Notes: generated by a model from the letters alone, not told the origin. A DNA stretch of 64,000 nt from Alloactinosynnema sp. L-07 (GCF_900070365.1 NZ_LN850107.1:5704001-5768000); one strand, 5' to 3'. Shown: positions 26,708 to 35,024, counted from the first letter of the stretch. Translations and numbers: made by a program.

Positions 26708-27235
26708 ATGCCCCACGACCCATATCAGGACCGCAGGCGTCCTCACCAACGCAATGTCGGTGGTTACGGCAACCGCAACGTCGGTGGCAACTACCACGAA
26801 GACAACCGCGCCTGGCACCAGAACGTCGACAATCGCCACGGCCGGTACGCCAACCGCGACTACATCGAGAACCGCAACCGCGCCTACTACGAGGGCGACC
26901 AGTTCCACGTGGACACCGGTCAGGACATGGGCATCGGCCGGGGCAGCGGACGTGGCATCGGCAGGCTCATCGCCTTCATCGGCATGGTCATCGCCCTGGC
27001 CGGGTTCGCCGCGTTCGCCTGGACGATCTTCAGCTTCGGCGCGAGCATCAACGACGGCGGCACGCCGGACCTGTTCAACAAGGAGTTCAACGGCCTTCCA
27101 GTCATCCCGATCGCGTTCGGCGCTTTCCTGGCAGGCGGCCTTATCGCGGGTGCCGGGCGATCCATGTCGAAAGCGGCACTGCGCCGCCACGAACAACGCG
27201 AGCGGGACCGACGGCGACGGGAGTACTACCGATGA
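26708..27235 (+). CDS. Small membrane protein with N-terminal NVGGNYH motif
   Basis: 175 residues from ATG 26708. The first 75 residues are polar, rich in Asn, Arg, His and Tyr; residues 24-43 hold the motif NVGGNYHxDNRxWHQNVDN shared with the next gene. Two membrane helices follow (about 92-115 and 132-158) and a basic C-terminal tail. Its stop overlaps the next ATG (ATGA). The Asn/Gly repeat pattern recalls amyloid-nucleating signalling motifs found in bacterial immune and cell-death proteins, but this is only a resemblance. Function unknown. Confidence 0.75.
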   Translation: MPHDPYQDRRRPHQRNVGGYGNRNVGGNYHEDNRAWHQNVDNRHGRYANRDYIENRNRAYYEGDQFHVDTGQDMGIGRGSGRGIGRLIAFIGMVIALAGFAAFAWTIFSFGASINDGGTPDLFNKEFNGLPVIPIAFGAFLAGGLIAGAGRSMSKAALRRHEQRERDRRRREYYR

Positions 27236-27648
27236 GCCAGCAGAACATCGGCGGCAGCGGCAACATCAACGTCGGCGGCAACTACCACCAGGACAACCGC
27301 ACCTGGCACCAGAACGTCGACAACCGCGGCGGCGTGTACGCGGGCCGCGACATGGTCGTGCAGGTCCCGCCAGAACTGCTGCGCGACCTCGACCACCTGA
27401 GCGGCCTGCTCGGGAAACTGCGACTCAGCGAGCAAGAGCGCTCGGCGGCGGCGTCCGCGCTCGGCCAGGCCCGGCAGGCGGCCGACCAAGCCGATCCGGA
27501 AGGCGTGGGGAATCACCTGCACCGGTTCACCCGGGCTCTGGTCAACGCGGGCGCCGTGGCCCAGGCAGGCACCTCGCTGACCGACGCCATCGGCCGCATC
27601 GCCACCTGGCTGGGCCCGGTCGGCGCGGCGGTGCTGGCGTTGCTCTGA
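27232..27648 (+). CDS. Small helical protein with N-terminal NVGGNYH motif
   Basis: 138 residues from ATG 27232, overlapping the preceding stop. Residues 5-32 contain the same Asn/Gly-rich motif as its partner (18 of 20 positions identical over residues 13-32), followed by VYAGRDMVVQVPPELLRDL and a helical bundle (about 48-138) ending in a hydrophobic helix that could insert in a membrane. The shared motif suggests the two products assemble together through this segment. No enzymatic motif. Function unknown. Confidence 0.75.
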   Translation: MSQQNIGGSGNINVGGNYHQDNRTWHQNVDNRGGVYAGRDMVVQVPPELLRDLDHLSGLLGKLRLSEQERSAAASALGQARQAADQADPEGVGNHLHRFTRALVNAGAVAQAGTSLTDAIGRIATWLGPVGAAVLALL

Positions 27649-27660
27649 GCCTGGGCCGAG

Positions 27661-28278
27661 TCAGGCCTTGGGCAGGTCGAAGTAGGAGATCAGGGTGGCC
27701 GCGAAGGCGATGTCGCCCTTGACCTTCACCTTCGCCGACAGGAACAGCATCGGCAGGCTCACCGTGCCCGCGACCGCACGCAGGAAGTCGGCGGGGGCGA
27801 TGGTGACGGTGACCCTGGCGTCGGCGGTGGGGTGGTCGGCGGACTCGCACGTGCCGTTGTCGATCACGGTCTCGAACCGGTCGAAGCCGCCATCGCCCGC
27901 GCCGCCGGTGAACCGCCAGTGGATGACGGCCTGGAGATTGGCGGCGCGGTCGCGGTCGAGGTGGGTGGTCATCCGGCTGAAGACCTCCTCGAACACCACC
28001 TGACGCAGTCGTGGCTGCTCCATCAGCGCTTCGAGGTGGTCGCGGGAGCAGCGGCCGAGGAAGCGGATGAACACCTGCGTGCTCATTCCCGCGAACTCCA
28101 GGCCGGTGCCCGACGAGCCGAGGATGTCGAGCACCTCGATCAGCCGGACGAACTGCGCCGGGGTCAGCTTGGCCGGGTCGATCGCCTCGGCGAAGCCGTC
28201 GAGGTCGTGGATGGTGCGCGGCTCGATCCGGTGCCACTTCTGCTTGCGCCGCCACGACCGCTTCCGTCTTTCGGGCAT
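27661..28278 (-). CDS. SCP2-like sterol-carrier-fold protein (paralogue A)
   Basis: 205 residues from ATG 28278 (MPERRKRSWRR). The C-terminal half carries an SCP2-like fold: VIHWRFTGGAGDGGFDRFETVIDNGTCES, VTVTIAPADFLRAVAGTVSLPMLFLSAKVKVKGDIAFAATL. The N-terminal half is helical. It is clearly homologous to the next gene upstream in the operon, so the pair arose by duplication. SCP2 domains bind lipids or acyl chains and this protein probably works in lipid handling in the cytosol. The pair lies divergent to a TetR gene with operator-like repeats in between. Confidence 0.82.
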   Translation of the reverse strand: MPERRKRSWRRKQKWHRIEPRTIHDLDGFAEAIDPAKLTPAQFVRLIEVLDILGSSGTGLEFAGMSTQVFIRFLGRCSRDHLEALMEQPRLRQVVFEEVFSRMTTHLDRDRAANLQAVIHWRFTGGAGDGGFDRFETVIDNGTCESADHPTADARVTVTIAPADFLRAVAGTVSLPMLFLSAKVKVKGDIAFAATLISYFDLPKA

Positions 28279-28295
28279 GGCTGCAGTCTGCCCCG

Positions 28296-28940
28296 TCAAG
28301 CGCGTGGGAGGTCGAACAGGCCGGTCAGACCCGCCGCGAAGGCCAGGTCACCGCGGACCTTGAGCTTGCCGGTCATGAACAGCACCGGGGCCGAGGCGTT
28401 GTTGGTGATCAGCTTGAGGAAGTCAACCGGGGACACCGTGATGGTGGCTCGCGGCTGGCCTTCCAGGTCCCGGTTAACGGAACAGACCCCGTTTTCGATC
28501 AAGGTCTCGTAGCGGTCGTAGCCACCTTCGCCCGCGCCTCCGGTCAGCCGCCAGTGCACGACGGCGTGCAGGCCGCCGGTGCGGTCCTGGCGCAGGTGGG
28601 TGCCCATCCTGCGGTAGACCTCGTCGAGCACCTGCGCCCGCAGCGCGGGGTCGACCATGATCGACTGGAGCTGGTCCTTGGAGGCGTCGGTGATGATCTT
28701 GGCGAAGGTGACGGCGGCCAGCTTGGACAGCGCGAGGTCAGCGCCTTCGGCGGCGAGTCGCGCGAACGCGCGCAGCATCGTGGACAGGCCAGTGCGCCCG
28801 AGTTTCCTCGGATCGATCGCCCGCCCGATAGCATCGACATCTATGTCCATCGTGGCCGCTTCCTCGATGGTCAACCGATCAAGCAGCTCCACCAACTCCC
28901 GCGGCTTCAGCGCGTCGAGCGTCCGGCGGGTCTCGGTCAT
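28296..28940 (-). CDS. SCP2-like sterol-carrier-fold protein (paralogue B)
   Basis: 214 residues from ATG 28940. Same layout as its neighbour: helical N-half with DPRKLGRTGLSTMLRAFARLA and C-terminal SCP2-type domain (VVHWRLTGGAGEGGYDRYETLIENG, TVSPVDFLKLITNNASAPVLFMTGKLKVRGDLAFAAGLTGLFDL). First gene of a two-gene operon reading away from the TetR regulator. The operator-type repeats at 28958-29004 start 17 bases upstream of its ATG, implying repression by that TetR and induction by a lipid-type ligand. Confidence 0.84.
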   Translation of the reverse strand: MTETRRTLDALKPRELVELLDRLTIEEAATMDIDVDAIGRAIDPRKLGRTGLSTMLRAFARLAAEGADLALSKLAAVTFAKIITDASKDQLQSIMVDPALRAQVLDEVYRRMGTHLRQDRTGGLHAVVHWRLTGGAGEGGYDRYETLIENGVCSVNRDLEGQPRATITVSPVDFLKLITNNASAPVLFMTGKLKVRGDLAFAAGLTGLFDLPRA

Positions 28941-28957
28941 CGGGTCAGCCCTCCTTA

Positions 28958-29004
28958 CCTACTGACGAGTAGGCTACGGGCGAGTAGATTTACGTGCAAG
29001 TAGG
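28958..29004. promoter_or_regulatory. Tandem TetR operator-like sites, SCP2/TetR divergent promoter
   Basis: Site 1 is CCTACTGACGAGTAGG (28958-28973): half-sites CCTACT and AGTAGG with a 4-base spacer. Two weaker copies with the same spacing follow in phase at 28973-28988 (GCTACG..AGTAGA) and 28989-29004 (TTTACG..AGTAGG). The same palindrome is found at 33638-33653 between fabG4 and fadA2. Location between divergent genes and next to a TetR gene makes it the likely autoregulatory operator. Confidence 0.75.
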
Positions 29005-29020
29005 AATTGGAGGCCATCGG

Positions 29021-29674
29021 GTGAGCGTCGAAGAAGAGCGCAAACCGGCGCGGGTGAAACGTCTGCCCCGCGAGGTCCGCGAGCGCCAAATCCTCGACGC
29101 CGCCGTGCGGGTCTTCTCCCAATACGGCTACCACAACGCGTCGATGGACGAGATCTCCGAGGTCGCCGGGGTCTCCAAGCCGATGATCTACGCCTACCTC
29201 GGCCACAAGGAAGACCTGTTCGCCGCCTGCATCCGGCGCGAGGCCACCCTGCTGATGGAGGCCATCGCGGCCGGGGTCAGCAGCGACCTGGCCCCCGACA
29301 TGCAGCTGTGGCACGGCCTGCGCGCCTTCTTCCAGTTCGTCGGCGAACAGAAGCAGAGCTGGCGGGTCCTGCACCGCCAGGCCACCTCCCAGGGCGGCCC
29401 GTTCAGCGAGGAACTCCTGGCCATGCGCGGCCGCGCGATCAACCTGGTCGACGCCCTCCTGGTCCGCTCAGCCACCACCCGCGGCGAGTCCCCAGCCAAG
29501 TCGACCGAGGCCATGGCCGCCGCATTGGTAGGCGCCAGCGAGTCCCTGGCCGACTGGTGGCTCGACCACCCGGAGGTCCCGGACACGACCGTGGCGTCGT
29601 GGCTGATGAACCTGGTCTGGATGGGCTTCGGCGACCTGGTCACCGGCACGATCTGGACACCGACCCCCAAATGA
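29021..29674 (+). CDS. TetR-family regulator of the lipid module
   Basis: 217 residues from GTG 29021, with GGAG in the leader. N-terminal TetR DNA-binding domain: RERQILDAAVRVFSQYGYHNASMDEISEVAGVSKPMIYAYLGHKEDLFAACI. The C-terminal ligand-binding part is helical and Trp-containing (QLWHGLRAFFQFVGEQKQSWRVLHRQA). Palindromic sites of one type sit at its own promoter and at the fabG4/fadA2 promoter 4.6 kb away, so it likely controls both, sensing an acyl-CoA or steroid-like ligand. The target set is inferred from the shared operators. Confidence 0.88.
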   Translation: MSVEEERKPARVKRLPREVRERQILDAAVRVFSQYGYHNASMDEISEVAGVSKPMIYAYLGHKEDLFAACIRREATLLMEAIAAGVSSDLAPDMQLWHGLRAFFQFVGEQKQSWRVLHRQATSQGGPFSEELLAMRGRAINLVDALLVRSATTRGESPAKSTEAMAAALVGASESLADWWLDHPEVPDTTVASWLMNLVWMGFGDLVTGTIWTPTPK

Positions 29675-29717
29675 GTGCGCAGATTCGCCCGGTTGGGTAA
29701 CGACTGCACCCACTCGC

Positions 29718-29748
29718 TTGACACGTGCGAAAATCGCACGACCATAGG
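29718..29748 (+). promoter_or_regulatory. Promoter with embedded operator for the XRE-ImmA/IrrE gene
   Basis: A consensus -35 TTGACA lies at 29718-29723. A perfect inverted repeat CGTGCGA-AAA-TCGCACG (29724-29740) fills the spacer, and a CATAGG/TAGGGG -10-like element ends three to four bases before the ATG at 29752. The transcript would start at or near the start codon (leaderless). The dyad is well placed for autorepression by the XRE protein. Confidence 0.6.
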
Positions 29749-29751
29749 GGT

Positions 29752-30828
29752 ATGGAATGGTCGGCTGTTGGTGAACGAGTACGGGAGGCCCGGCTGGCGG
29801 CAGGCCTGTCGCAGGAGCGGCTCGCCCAGCTCGTCCAGCTCGAGCGAACGAAGATCGCGAAGATCGAGTCAGGCGATCGGCATATCGACGCGCTCGAACT
29901 CGTCCGCCTGTCGGAGGCGCTCAAGGTTCCGATGAGCCACTTCCTTTCCGCCAGACCGCAGGTCGTATCCCGACGCGCCCAGATCGTCGAAGACACCGAC
30001 AGCGAGGCAGCTCGCGAGTCGTACCGGATCGAAGCCGCTCTGCTCGCCTGGCTGCGCGAGGTTCGGCAGTTGGAGAACCTCGGGGTATTCACAGCACCCG
30101 CCGCCATGTCGTACCAGGATGGCGCCGCCGACGCGGAAGCTGCCCGAAAGGCGGCACTCTGGCTCCGAGATCAACTCGGTCTTTCGAACCGTCCAATTGA
30201 AACTCTGATGTCCGTGTGTGAGGCGGCAGGTCAGCTCCTGCTTGTCGACAACATCCCGGGAGACGGCGCGTCGCTCATCGATGGCGACACCGCTGTCGCC
30301 ATCATCAGCGGAAAAGCCGACCCCGGACGCCGTCGCGCCACGGCCGCACATGAACTCGGGCATTTCATCCTGGGTGATGAATACTCCAGCGACCTTGGCG
30401 TGGCGGTGTCCAGAGCTGAGCGCGAAGGCATTGTGGACGCTTTCGCATCCGAACTGCTGCTCCCCACGCAGGTCATTTCCGAGAAATGCCGGACGAACAG
30501 CCGGGATGACCTCGTCATCATGGCTGCGCGCTACCGCACCTCCTGGTCACTCGCGGTCCGCCAAGCAGCCCACGCGGGAGTCATCGGCGACCAACACGTG
30601 CACAAATGGTGCGCGGTCGCTCCTACACAAGCGGAACTGAAGGACGCGGTCGGCTGGGCACCCCAGGCCGATCTCAACAGTGTCCGGGTCCCGCCCAAAT
30701 ACGCGCACGCCGTAATCAACGCATGGCGAGCGGCCTACATCACGGCTGACCGCGCCGTCGAACTCATGCACGGACAGATCCGGCTCAGCGACTTACCGAC
30801 GGTCGCTGGCAAGGAGCCCGAGCCGTGA
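29752..30828 (+). CDS. XRE helix-turn-helix fused to ImmA/IrrE-type metallopeptidase
   Basis: 358 residues from ATG 29752. N-terminal HTH (residues about 5-60: REARLAAGLSQERLAQLVQLERTKIAKIESG). The C-terminal ImmA/IrrE domain has HELGH at residues 200-204 and EREGIVDAFASELLLP supplying a further acidic ligand. Fusions of this kind (COG2856) act as antitoxins or stress-activated proteases that cleave repressors. The next gene, a PIN-domain RNase, starts with a GTGA overlap, so the pair looks like a toxin-antitoxin or phage-defence module. The promoter dyad supports autoregulation. Confidence 0.88.
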   Translation: MEWSAVGERVREARLAAGLSQERLAQLVQLERTKIAKIESGDRHIDALELVRLSEALKVPMSHFLSARPQVVSRRAQIVEDTDSEAARESYRIEAALLAWLREVRQLENLGVFTAPAAMSYQDGAADAEAARKAALWLRDQLGLSNRPIETLMSVCEAAGQLLLVDNIPGDGASLIDGDTAVAIISGKADPGRRRATAAHELGHFILGDEYSSDLGVAVSRAEREGIVDAFASELLLPTQVISEKCRTNSRDDLVIMAARYRTSWSLAVRQAAHAGVIGDQHVHKWCAVAPTQAELKDAVGWAPQADLNSVRVPPKYAHAVINAWRAAYITADRAVELMHGQIRLSDLPTVAGKEPEP

Positions 30829-31379
30829 CGGCCCCATCGAGCAAGTTCGTCCTGGACGCGATGTGCCTGAATCACTTCGCGCGGATCGACCGGCTCGACG
30901 TCCTTCGCGATCTGCTCGTCGCGGACCAGTGCTACACGACGTACGTAGTGTTGAACGAGATCAAAGATGGGGTTCATACTCACCCACTCCTCGCAAGCGC
31001 CCTGGAAATGGACTGGGTGAGGCCCAGGCGTCTCGACTCGATTTCCGAGCTGGACTGCTTCGCGAAGTGGATCGAACGAGTCGGCGCCGCGCGAAGGAAC
31101 CAGGGCGAAGCGAGCGTGTTCGCGGCCGCCGAACTATTGGGCGGGATCGCCATCACTGATGACGGCGACGCCCGGAAGGTCGCGAGCAAGTTCGGACTCG
31201 CGGTCCACGGAACCATCTGGCTGCTGGCACGCGCCTGCAACGACAGCAAACTCACGCCGGTGGCCGCCGGAAACCTGGTCGATATGCTTCAAGCGTCGGG
31301 AATGCGACTCCCCTGTACCGGTGCGGAGTTTCCAAGCTGGTGTCATGAACGCGGTTTGATCCAGCTCTCACCTGAATAA
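30825..31379 (+). CDS. PIN-domain protein, probable RNase toxin
   Basis: 184 residues from GTG 30825, overlapping the upstream stop. The PIN acidic residues are in place: Asp11 (FVLDAMCLNHF), Glu45 (VVLNEI), Glu95 in the GEAS motif and Asp112/Asp113 (AITDDGDAR). PIN proteins are Mg-dependent single-strand RNases; here paired with the XRE-ImmA/IrrE partner it would be the toxin. C-terminal WLLARACNDSKLTPVAAGNLVDML matches the DUF3368-like arrangement. Target RNA unknown. Confidence 0.82.
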   Translation: MTAPSSKFVLDAMCLNHFARIDRLDVLRDLLVADQCYTTYVVLNEIKDGVHTHPLLASALEMDWVRPRRLDSISELDCFAKWIERVGAARRNQGEASVFAAAELLGGIAITDDGDARKVASKFGLAVHGTIWLLARACNDSKLTPVAAGNLVDMLQASGMRLPCTGAEFPSWCHERGLIQLSPE

Positions 31380-31435
31380 CCAGGGCCTTGAGCCTAGCCC
31401 GACGGCCACCGGATCGGGTGACCGTCAGGCTGGCG

Positions 31436-32272
31436 TCACAGCGGGGTGATGATCCCGTCAACGTGCGGCTGCGGCTTCCGCGCGTTGATCAGATCGAACT
31501 TCCACCCACCACCCTGCTCCCGAGCCACAAACCCCACCTTGGCAGGCAACAGCACCGGCAACTTGAACCGGACATCCACCGAATACGCCGAAGGCAGCCG
31601 CCCCTCAAACGCGGCCAAACACCGAGCCTTCGTCCACATGCCATGCGCGATAGCCCGAGGAAACCCGAACAACTTGGCCGTCAACGCATGCATATGGATC
31701 GGGTTGCGATCACCCGAGACCTCCGCATACCGCCGCCCGATATCGTCCGGAACCTTCCAGAACGACGTCGGCTCAGGCAGTTCAGCCCGCTCGCCCGACT
31801 CCGCCTCACCAGACCCGCCACCACGCCGCAGATAAGTGCTGACGTCGTGCCAGATCACTTCACCATCGACAGAGGCCTCGCTGACCATGTCGAACTGACG
31901 CCCTTTCGGATGCGCACGCAGATTCTCCACATGCACCCGAAGATCGAACTTCTCGTCCACCCGCAAAGCCCGAGTCTGCGTGATCCGGTTCGCCACATGC
32001 ACCGAACCGACCAGCGGAAAAGGGAAATCGCCGTCGGTCATCAGCTTGACCTGCATAGGAAAGGTCAACATGTGCGGATACGTGGCAGGCAGCTCATCAG
32101 TCAGCCGGAATTCACACACCCGGTTGTAGGCAGCCAGATGCTCCGGATCCACCGCGACACCGGACCGCACATAATCGCGGTCCGGCAGCGCGCCGCCCTT
32201 CTTGGTGAAGCCCGCGAGGACCGCCTTGGGGAACAGCAGCCCCAGGTTCGGCGACTCCTTGAGCTCCATCAC
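31436..32272 (-). CDS. MaoC-like (R)-3-hydroxyacyl dehydratase (HtdX-like)
   Basis: 278 residues; the start overlaps the fabG4 stop (ATGA, 32269-32272). The C-terminal hot-dog domain has the hydratase-2 motif YAEVSGDRNPIHMHALTAKLFGFPRAIAHGMW. N-terminal half is a degenerate hot-dog domain, giving the double-hot-dog layout of mycobacterial HtdX/HtdY. It would hydrate/dehydrate (R)-3-hydroxyacyl-thioesters, coupled to the FabG4 reductase encoded just upstream. Same gene order as mycobacterial Rv0241c-Rv0242c-Rv0243. Confidence 0.9.
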   Translation of the reverse strand: MMELKESPNLGLLFPKAVLAGFTKKGGALPDRDYVRSGVAVDPEHLAAYNRVCEFRLTDELPATYPHMLTFPMQVKLMTDGDFPFPLVGSVHVANRITQTRALRVDEKFDLRVHVENLRAHPKGRQFDMVSEASVDGEVIWHDVSTYLRRGGGSGEAESGERAELPEPTSFWKVPDDIGRRYAEVSGDRNPIHMHALTAKLFGFPRAIAHGMWTKARCLAAFEGRLPSAYSVDVRFKLPVLLPAKVGFVAREQGGGWKFDLINARKPQPHVDGIITPL

Positions 32273-33609
32273 GCCCCCAGCAGGCTCTGGCCGCAGACCC
32301 GGACCACGTTGCCGTTGACCGCGCCCGAGGCCGGGCTGGCGTACCAGGCGATGGTCTCGGCGACGTCGACCGGGAGACCGCCCTGCGACATCGAGTTCAT
32401 CCGACGGCCGGCCTCGCGGATGAACAGCGGGACCGCGGCGGTCATCTTGGTCTCGATGAAGCCGGGGGCGACCGCGTTGATCGTGATGCCCTTGGCCGCG
32501 TACTCGTCGGCGTAGGCGTTGACCATGCCGATGACCCCGGCCTTGCTGGTGCCGTAGTTGGTCTGGCCCAGGTTGCCCGCGATACCCGCGATCGACGAAA
32601 CCCCGATGATGCGCCCGCCCTCGCGGAGCGCACCTTCAGACAACAGCACCTCGTTGACCTTGAGCTGGCTGGTCAGGTTGACCGCGAGGACCGAGTCCCA
32701 CGCGCCGTCCTTCATGTTGGCCAGCGTCTTGTCGCGGGTGATGCCCGCGTTGTGGACCACGATGTCGACGCCGCCGTGGCGGGTCTTGAGGTGCTCGACC
32801 AGCTTGGCTGGGGCGTCGGCGGCGGTGATGTCGAGCTGGAAGGTCGACCCGCCGACCCGGTTGGCGACCTTGGCCAGGTCGGCGCCCTGGGCGGGGATGT
32901 CGAGGGCGATCACGTGCGCACCGTCGCGGGCGAGCACGTCGGCGATGGCCGCGCCGATGCCGCGGGAGGCGCCGGTGACCAGCGCGATCTTGCCCGCCAG
33001 CGGGGCGGTCCAGTTCTCCGGCTCGCTGACGTCGCCGCCGTGCGTGCCGATCCGGATGACCTGGCCGTCGACGTAGGCGGACTTGCCCGACAGCAGGAAG
33101 CGCAGGGTCGACTCGACCTTGTCCTCGGCGCCCGGCTGGACGTAGACCAGCTGCGACGTCGCGCCGCGCTTGAGTTCCTTGCCCAATGACCGGGTGAAAC
33201 CCTCGAGCGCGCGCTGGGCGATCAGCTCGCCCTGGTCCTTCGCGGCCTCGGGCGGGGTGCCGAGCACGACAATCCGACCCGACGACGCGACCGAGCGCAT
33301 CACCGGGTGGAAGAACTCATAGAGCCCGCGCAGCTGCTCCGGGCTCGCGATCCCGGTCGCGTCGAACACGAGCGCGCCGTACTTCTGGGTGTCGGTCCCG
33401 GCCGAGGTCAGCACCTCGATCCCGGCGGACTTCAGCACCTGGCCGAGCCCGTCGGCCAGCCTTCCGGTGCCCCCGACCAGCGCGGGGCCGGTCAGGGCGG
33501 GCTCGCCCGGCTGGTACCGCCGCAGCGGCTCGGGGTTCGGCAGTCCGAGACGCTTCACGAGAAGCCGTCCGACGCCGGAAGTGCTGAACTGTTGGTAGCG
33601 GTCAGTCAT
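32269..33609 (-). CDS. fabG4: FabG4-like long 3-oxoacyl reductase
   Basis: 446 residues from ATG 33609, long for FabG (usually about 250) but normal for the high-molecular-weight FabG4 class. The N-terminal 200 residues are a flavodoxin-like regulatory domain. The C-terminal SDR domain has the cofactor motif TGASRGIGAAI (about 212-222), HNAGI, and catalytic Ser339, Tyr352 and Lys356 (VSSIAG and YGTSK). FabG4 reduces 3-oxoacyl-CoA, usually with NADH. Operon with the dehydratase; divergent from fadA2 across paired TetR-type operators. Confidence 0.92.
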   Translation of the reverse strand: MTDRYQQFSTSGVGRLLVKRLGLPNPEPLRRYQPGEPALTGPALVGGTGRLADGLGQVLKSAGIEVLTSAGTDTQKYGALVFDATGIASPEQLRGLYEFFHPVMRSVASSGRIVVLGTPPEAAKDQGELIAQRALEGFTRSLGKELKRGATSQLVYVQPGAEDKVESTLRFLLSGKSAYVDGQVIRIGTHGGDVSEPENWTAPLAGKIALVTGASRGIGAAIADVLARDGAHVIALDIPAQGADLAKVANRVGGSTFQLDITAADAPAKLVEHLKTRHGGVDIVVHNAGITRDKTLANMKDGAWDSVLAVNLTSQLKVNEVLLSEGALREGGRIIGVSSIAGIAGNLGQTNYGTSKAGVIGMVNAYADEYAAKGITINAVAPGFIETKMTAAVPLFIREAGRRMNSMSQGGLPVDVAETIAWYASPASGAVNGNVVRVCGQSLLGA

Positions 33610-33621
33610 TCGTTGCGCCTC

Positions 33622-33653
33622 CCTACTCGCTAGTAATCCTACTCATGAGTAGG
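33622..33653. promoter_or_regulatory. Tandem TetR operator-like sites, fabG4/fadA2 divergent promoter
   Basis: Perfect palindrome CCTACTCATGAGTAGG at 33638-33653, preceded by CCTACTCGCTAGTAAT at 33622-33637, exactly one site length away. Half-sites and spacing are the same as at 28958-28973 beside the TetR gene. The sites lie 12 bases from the fabG4 ATG and 44 bases from the fadA2 ATG, suitable for repressing both. Confidence 0.75.
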
Positions 33654-33697
33654 TTAGAATGCTACCGCAGATGTAAATCCGTGCTCAGGAGGATGAG

Positions 33698-34978
33698 ATG
33701 GCCCCTACTCGCGTACGCCGCGTCGCGGTCGTCGGCGGGAACCGGATTCCGTTCGCCCGGTCCAACGGGCCTTACGCCCGAGCGTCGAACCAGGACATGT
33801 TCACCGCCGCGCTGGACGGGCTCGTGGCCCGGTTCAGCCTGCAGGACGTCCGCGTCGGTGAGGTCGCCGCGGGCGCCGTCCTCAAGCACAGCCGCGACTT
33901 CAACCTCGCCCGCGAGTGCGTGCTTGGCAGCAAGCTCTCGCCCGAGACGCCCGCCTACGACGTGCAGCAGGCCTGTGGCACGGGTCTGCAGGCGATCATG
34001 CAGGTGGCCAACAAGATCGCGCTCGGCCAGATCGACTCGGCCATCGCCGGCGGTGTCGACACCACCAGCGACGCGCCGCTGGCGCTCAACGACGATCTCC
34101 GGCGCATCCTGATCGCGCTCAACAACGCCAAGACCGTCGGGCAGCGGCTCGCGCTGGCGGCCAAGCTGCGGCCCAGCCACCTGGCGCCGGAGCGCCCGGA
34201 GAACTCCGAGCCGCGCACCGGGCTGTCGATGGGCGGCCACGCCGCGCTGACGGCCAAGGAGTGGGGGATCACCCGCGAGGCGCAGGACGAGCTGGCGGCT
34301 TCGAGCCACCAGAAGCTCGCCGCCGCCTACGATCGCGGGTTCTTCGACGACCTGGTCACCCCGTTCCAGGGCCTCGCGCGCGACCAGAACCTGCGGCCGG
34401 ACTCGTCGGCGGAGAAGCTGGCCAAGCTCAAGCCCGCGTTCGGCGGCCCCGACGGCACCATGACCGCGGGCAACTCCACCCCGCTCACCGACGGCGCGTC
34501 CGCGGTGCTGCTGGCCTCGGAGCAGTGGGCCAAGGAGCGCAAGCTGCCGGTCCTGGCGTACCTGACCTTCCACGAGACGGCGGCCGTCGACTACGTCCAC
34601 GGCGGCGAGGGCCTGCTCATGGCGCCCGCCTACGCGGTGCCGCGGATGCTGGCGCGGGCCGGGCTGACGCTGCAGGAGTTCGACTTCTACGAGATCCACG
34701 AGGCGTTCGCGTCGCAGGTGCTCGCCACGCTGGCCGCGTGGGAGGACGTCGCGTTCGCCAAGGAGAAGCTCGGCCTGACCGAGCCGCTGGGCTCGATCGA
34801 CCGGGCGAAGCTCAACGTCAACGGCTCCTCGCTGGCCGCGGGCCACCCGTTCGCCGCGACCGGCGGCCGGATCGTGGCGACGCTGGCCAAGCTGCTCGAC
34901 GAGAAGGGCTCGGGCCGCGGCCTGATCTCGATCTGCGCGGCGGGTGGCCAGGGCGTCACGGCCATCCTGGAGAAGTAA
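33698..34978 (+). CDS. fadA2: Acetyl-CoA acetyltransferase (FadA2-like thiolase)
   Basis: 426 residues from ATG 33698 with AGGAGG upstream. Thiolase residues: Cys93 (YDVQQACGTGLQAI), the HEAF motif (YEIHEAFASQVLA), His383 (AAGHPFAATGGR) and Cys413 (ISICAAGGQG). It cleaves 3-ketoacyl-CoA or condenses acetyl-CoA units in the cytosol. With the FabG4 reductase and MaoC dehydratase it completes a short beta-oxidation-like or elongation-like cycle. Ends at a strong terminator. Confidence 0.92.
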   Translation: MAPTRVRRVAVVGGNRIPFARSNGPYARASNQDMFTAALDGLVARFSLQDVRVGEVAAGAVLKHSRDFNLARECVLGSKLSPETPAYDVQQACGTGLQAIMQVANKIALGQIDSAIAGGVDTTSDAPLALNDDLRRILIALNNAKTVGQRLALAAKLRPSHLAPERPENSEPRTGLSMGGHAALTAKEWGITREAQDELAASSHQKLAAAYDRGFFDDLVTPFQGLARDQNLRPDSSAEKLAKLKPAFGGPDGTMTAGNSTPLTDGASAVLLASEQWAKERKLPVLAYLTFHETAAVDYVHGGEGLLMAPAYAVPRMLARAGLTLQEFDFYEIHEAFASQVLATLAAWEDVAFAKEKLGLTEPLGSIDRAKLNVNGSSLAAGHPFAATGGRIVATLAKLLDEKGSGRGLISICAAGGQGVTAILEK

Positions 34979-34988
34979 GTACGGTCCT

Positions 34989-35024
34989 CTACGGCTCTCT
35001 AGTCTTCGGACTAGAGAGCCGTAG
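34989..35024 (+). terminator. Intrinsic terminator after fadA2
   Basis: Perfect 16-bp stem (34989-35004 with 35009-35024) closed by a TTCG tetraloop, followed by CGTTTCT. Strong factor-independent terminator for the thiolase transcript. Confidence 0.85.
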
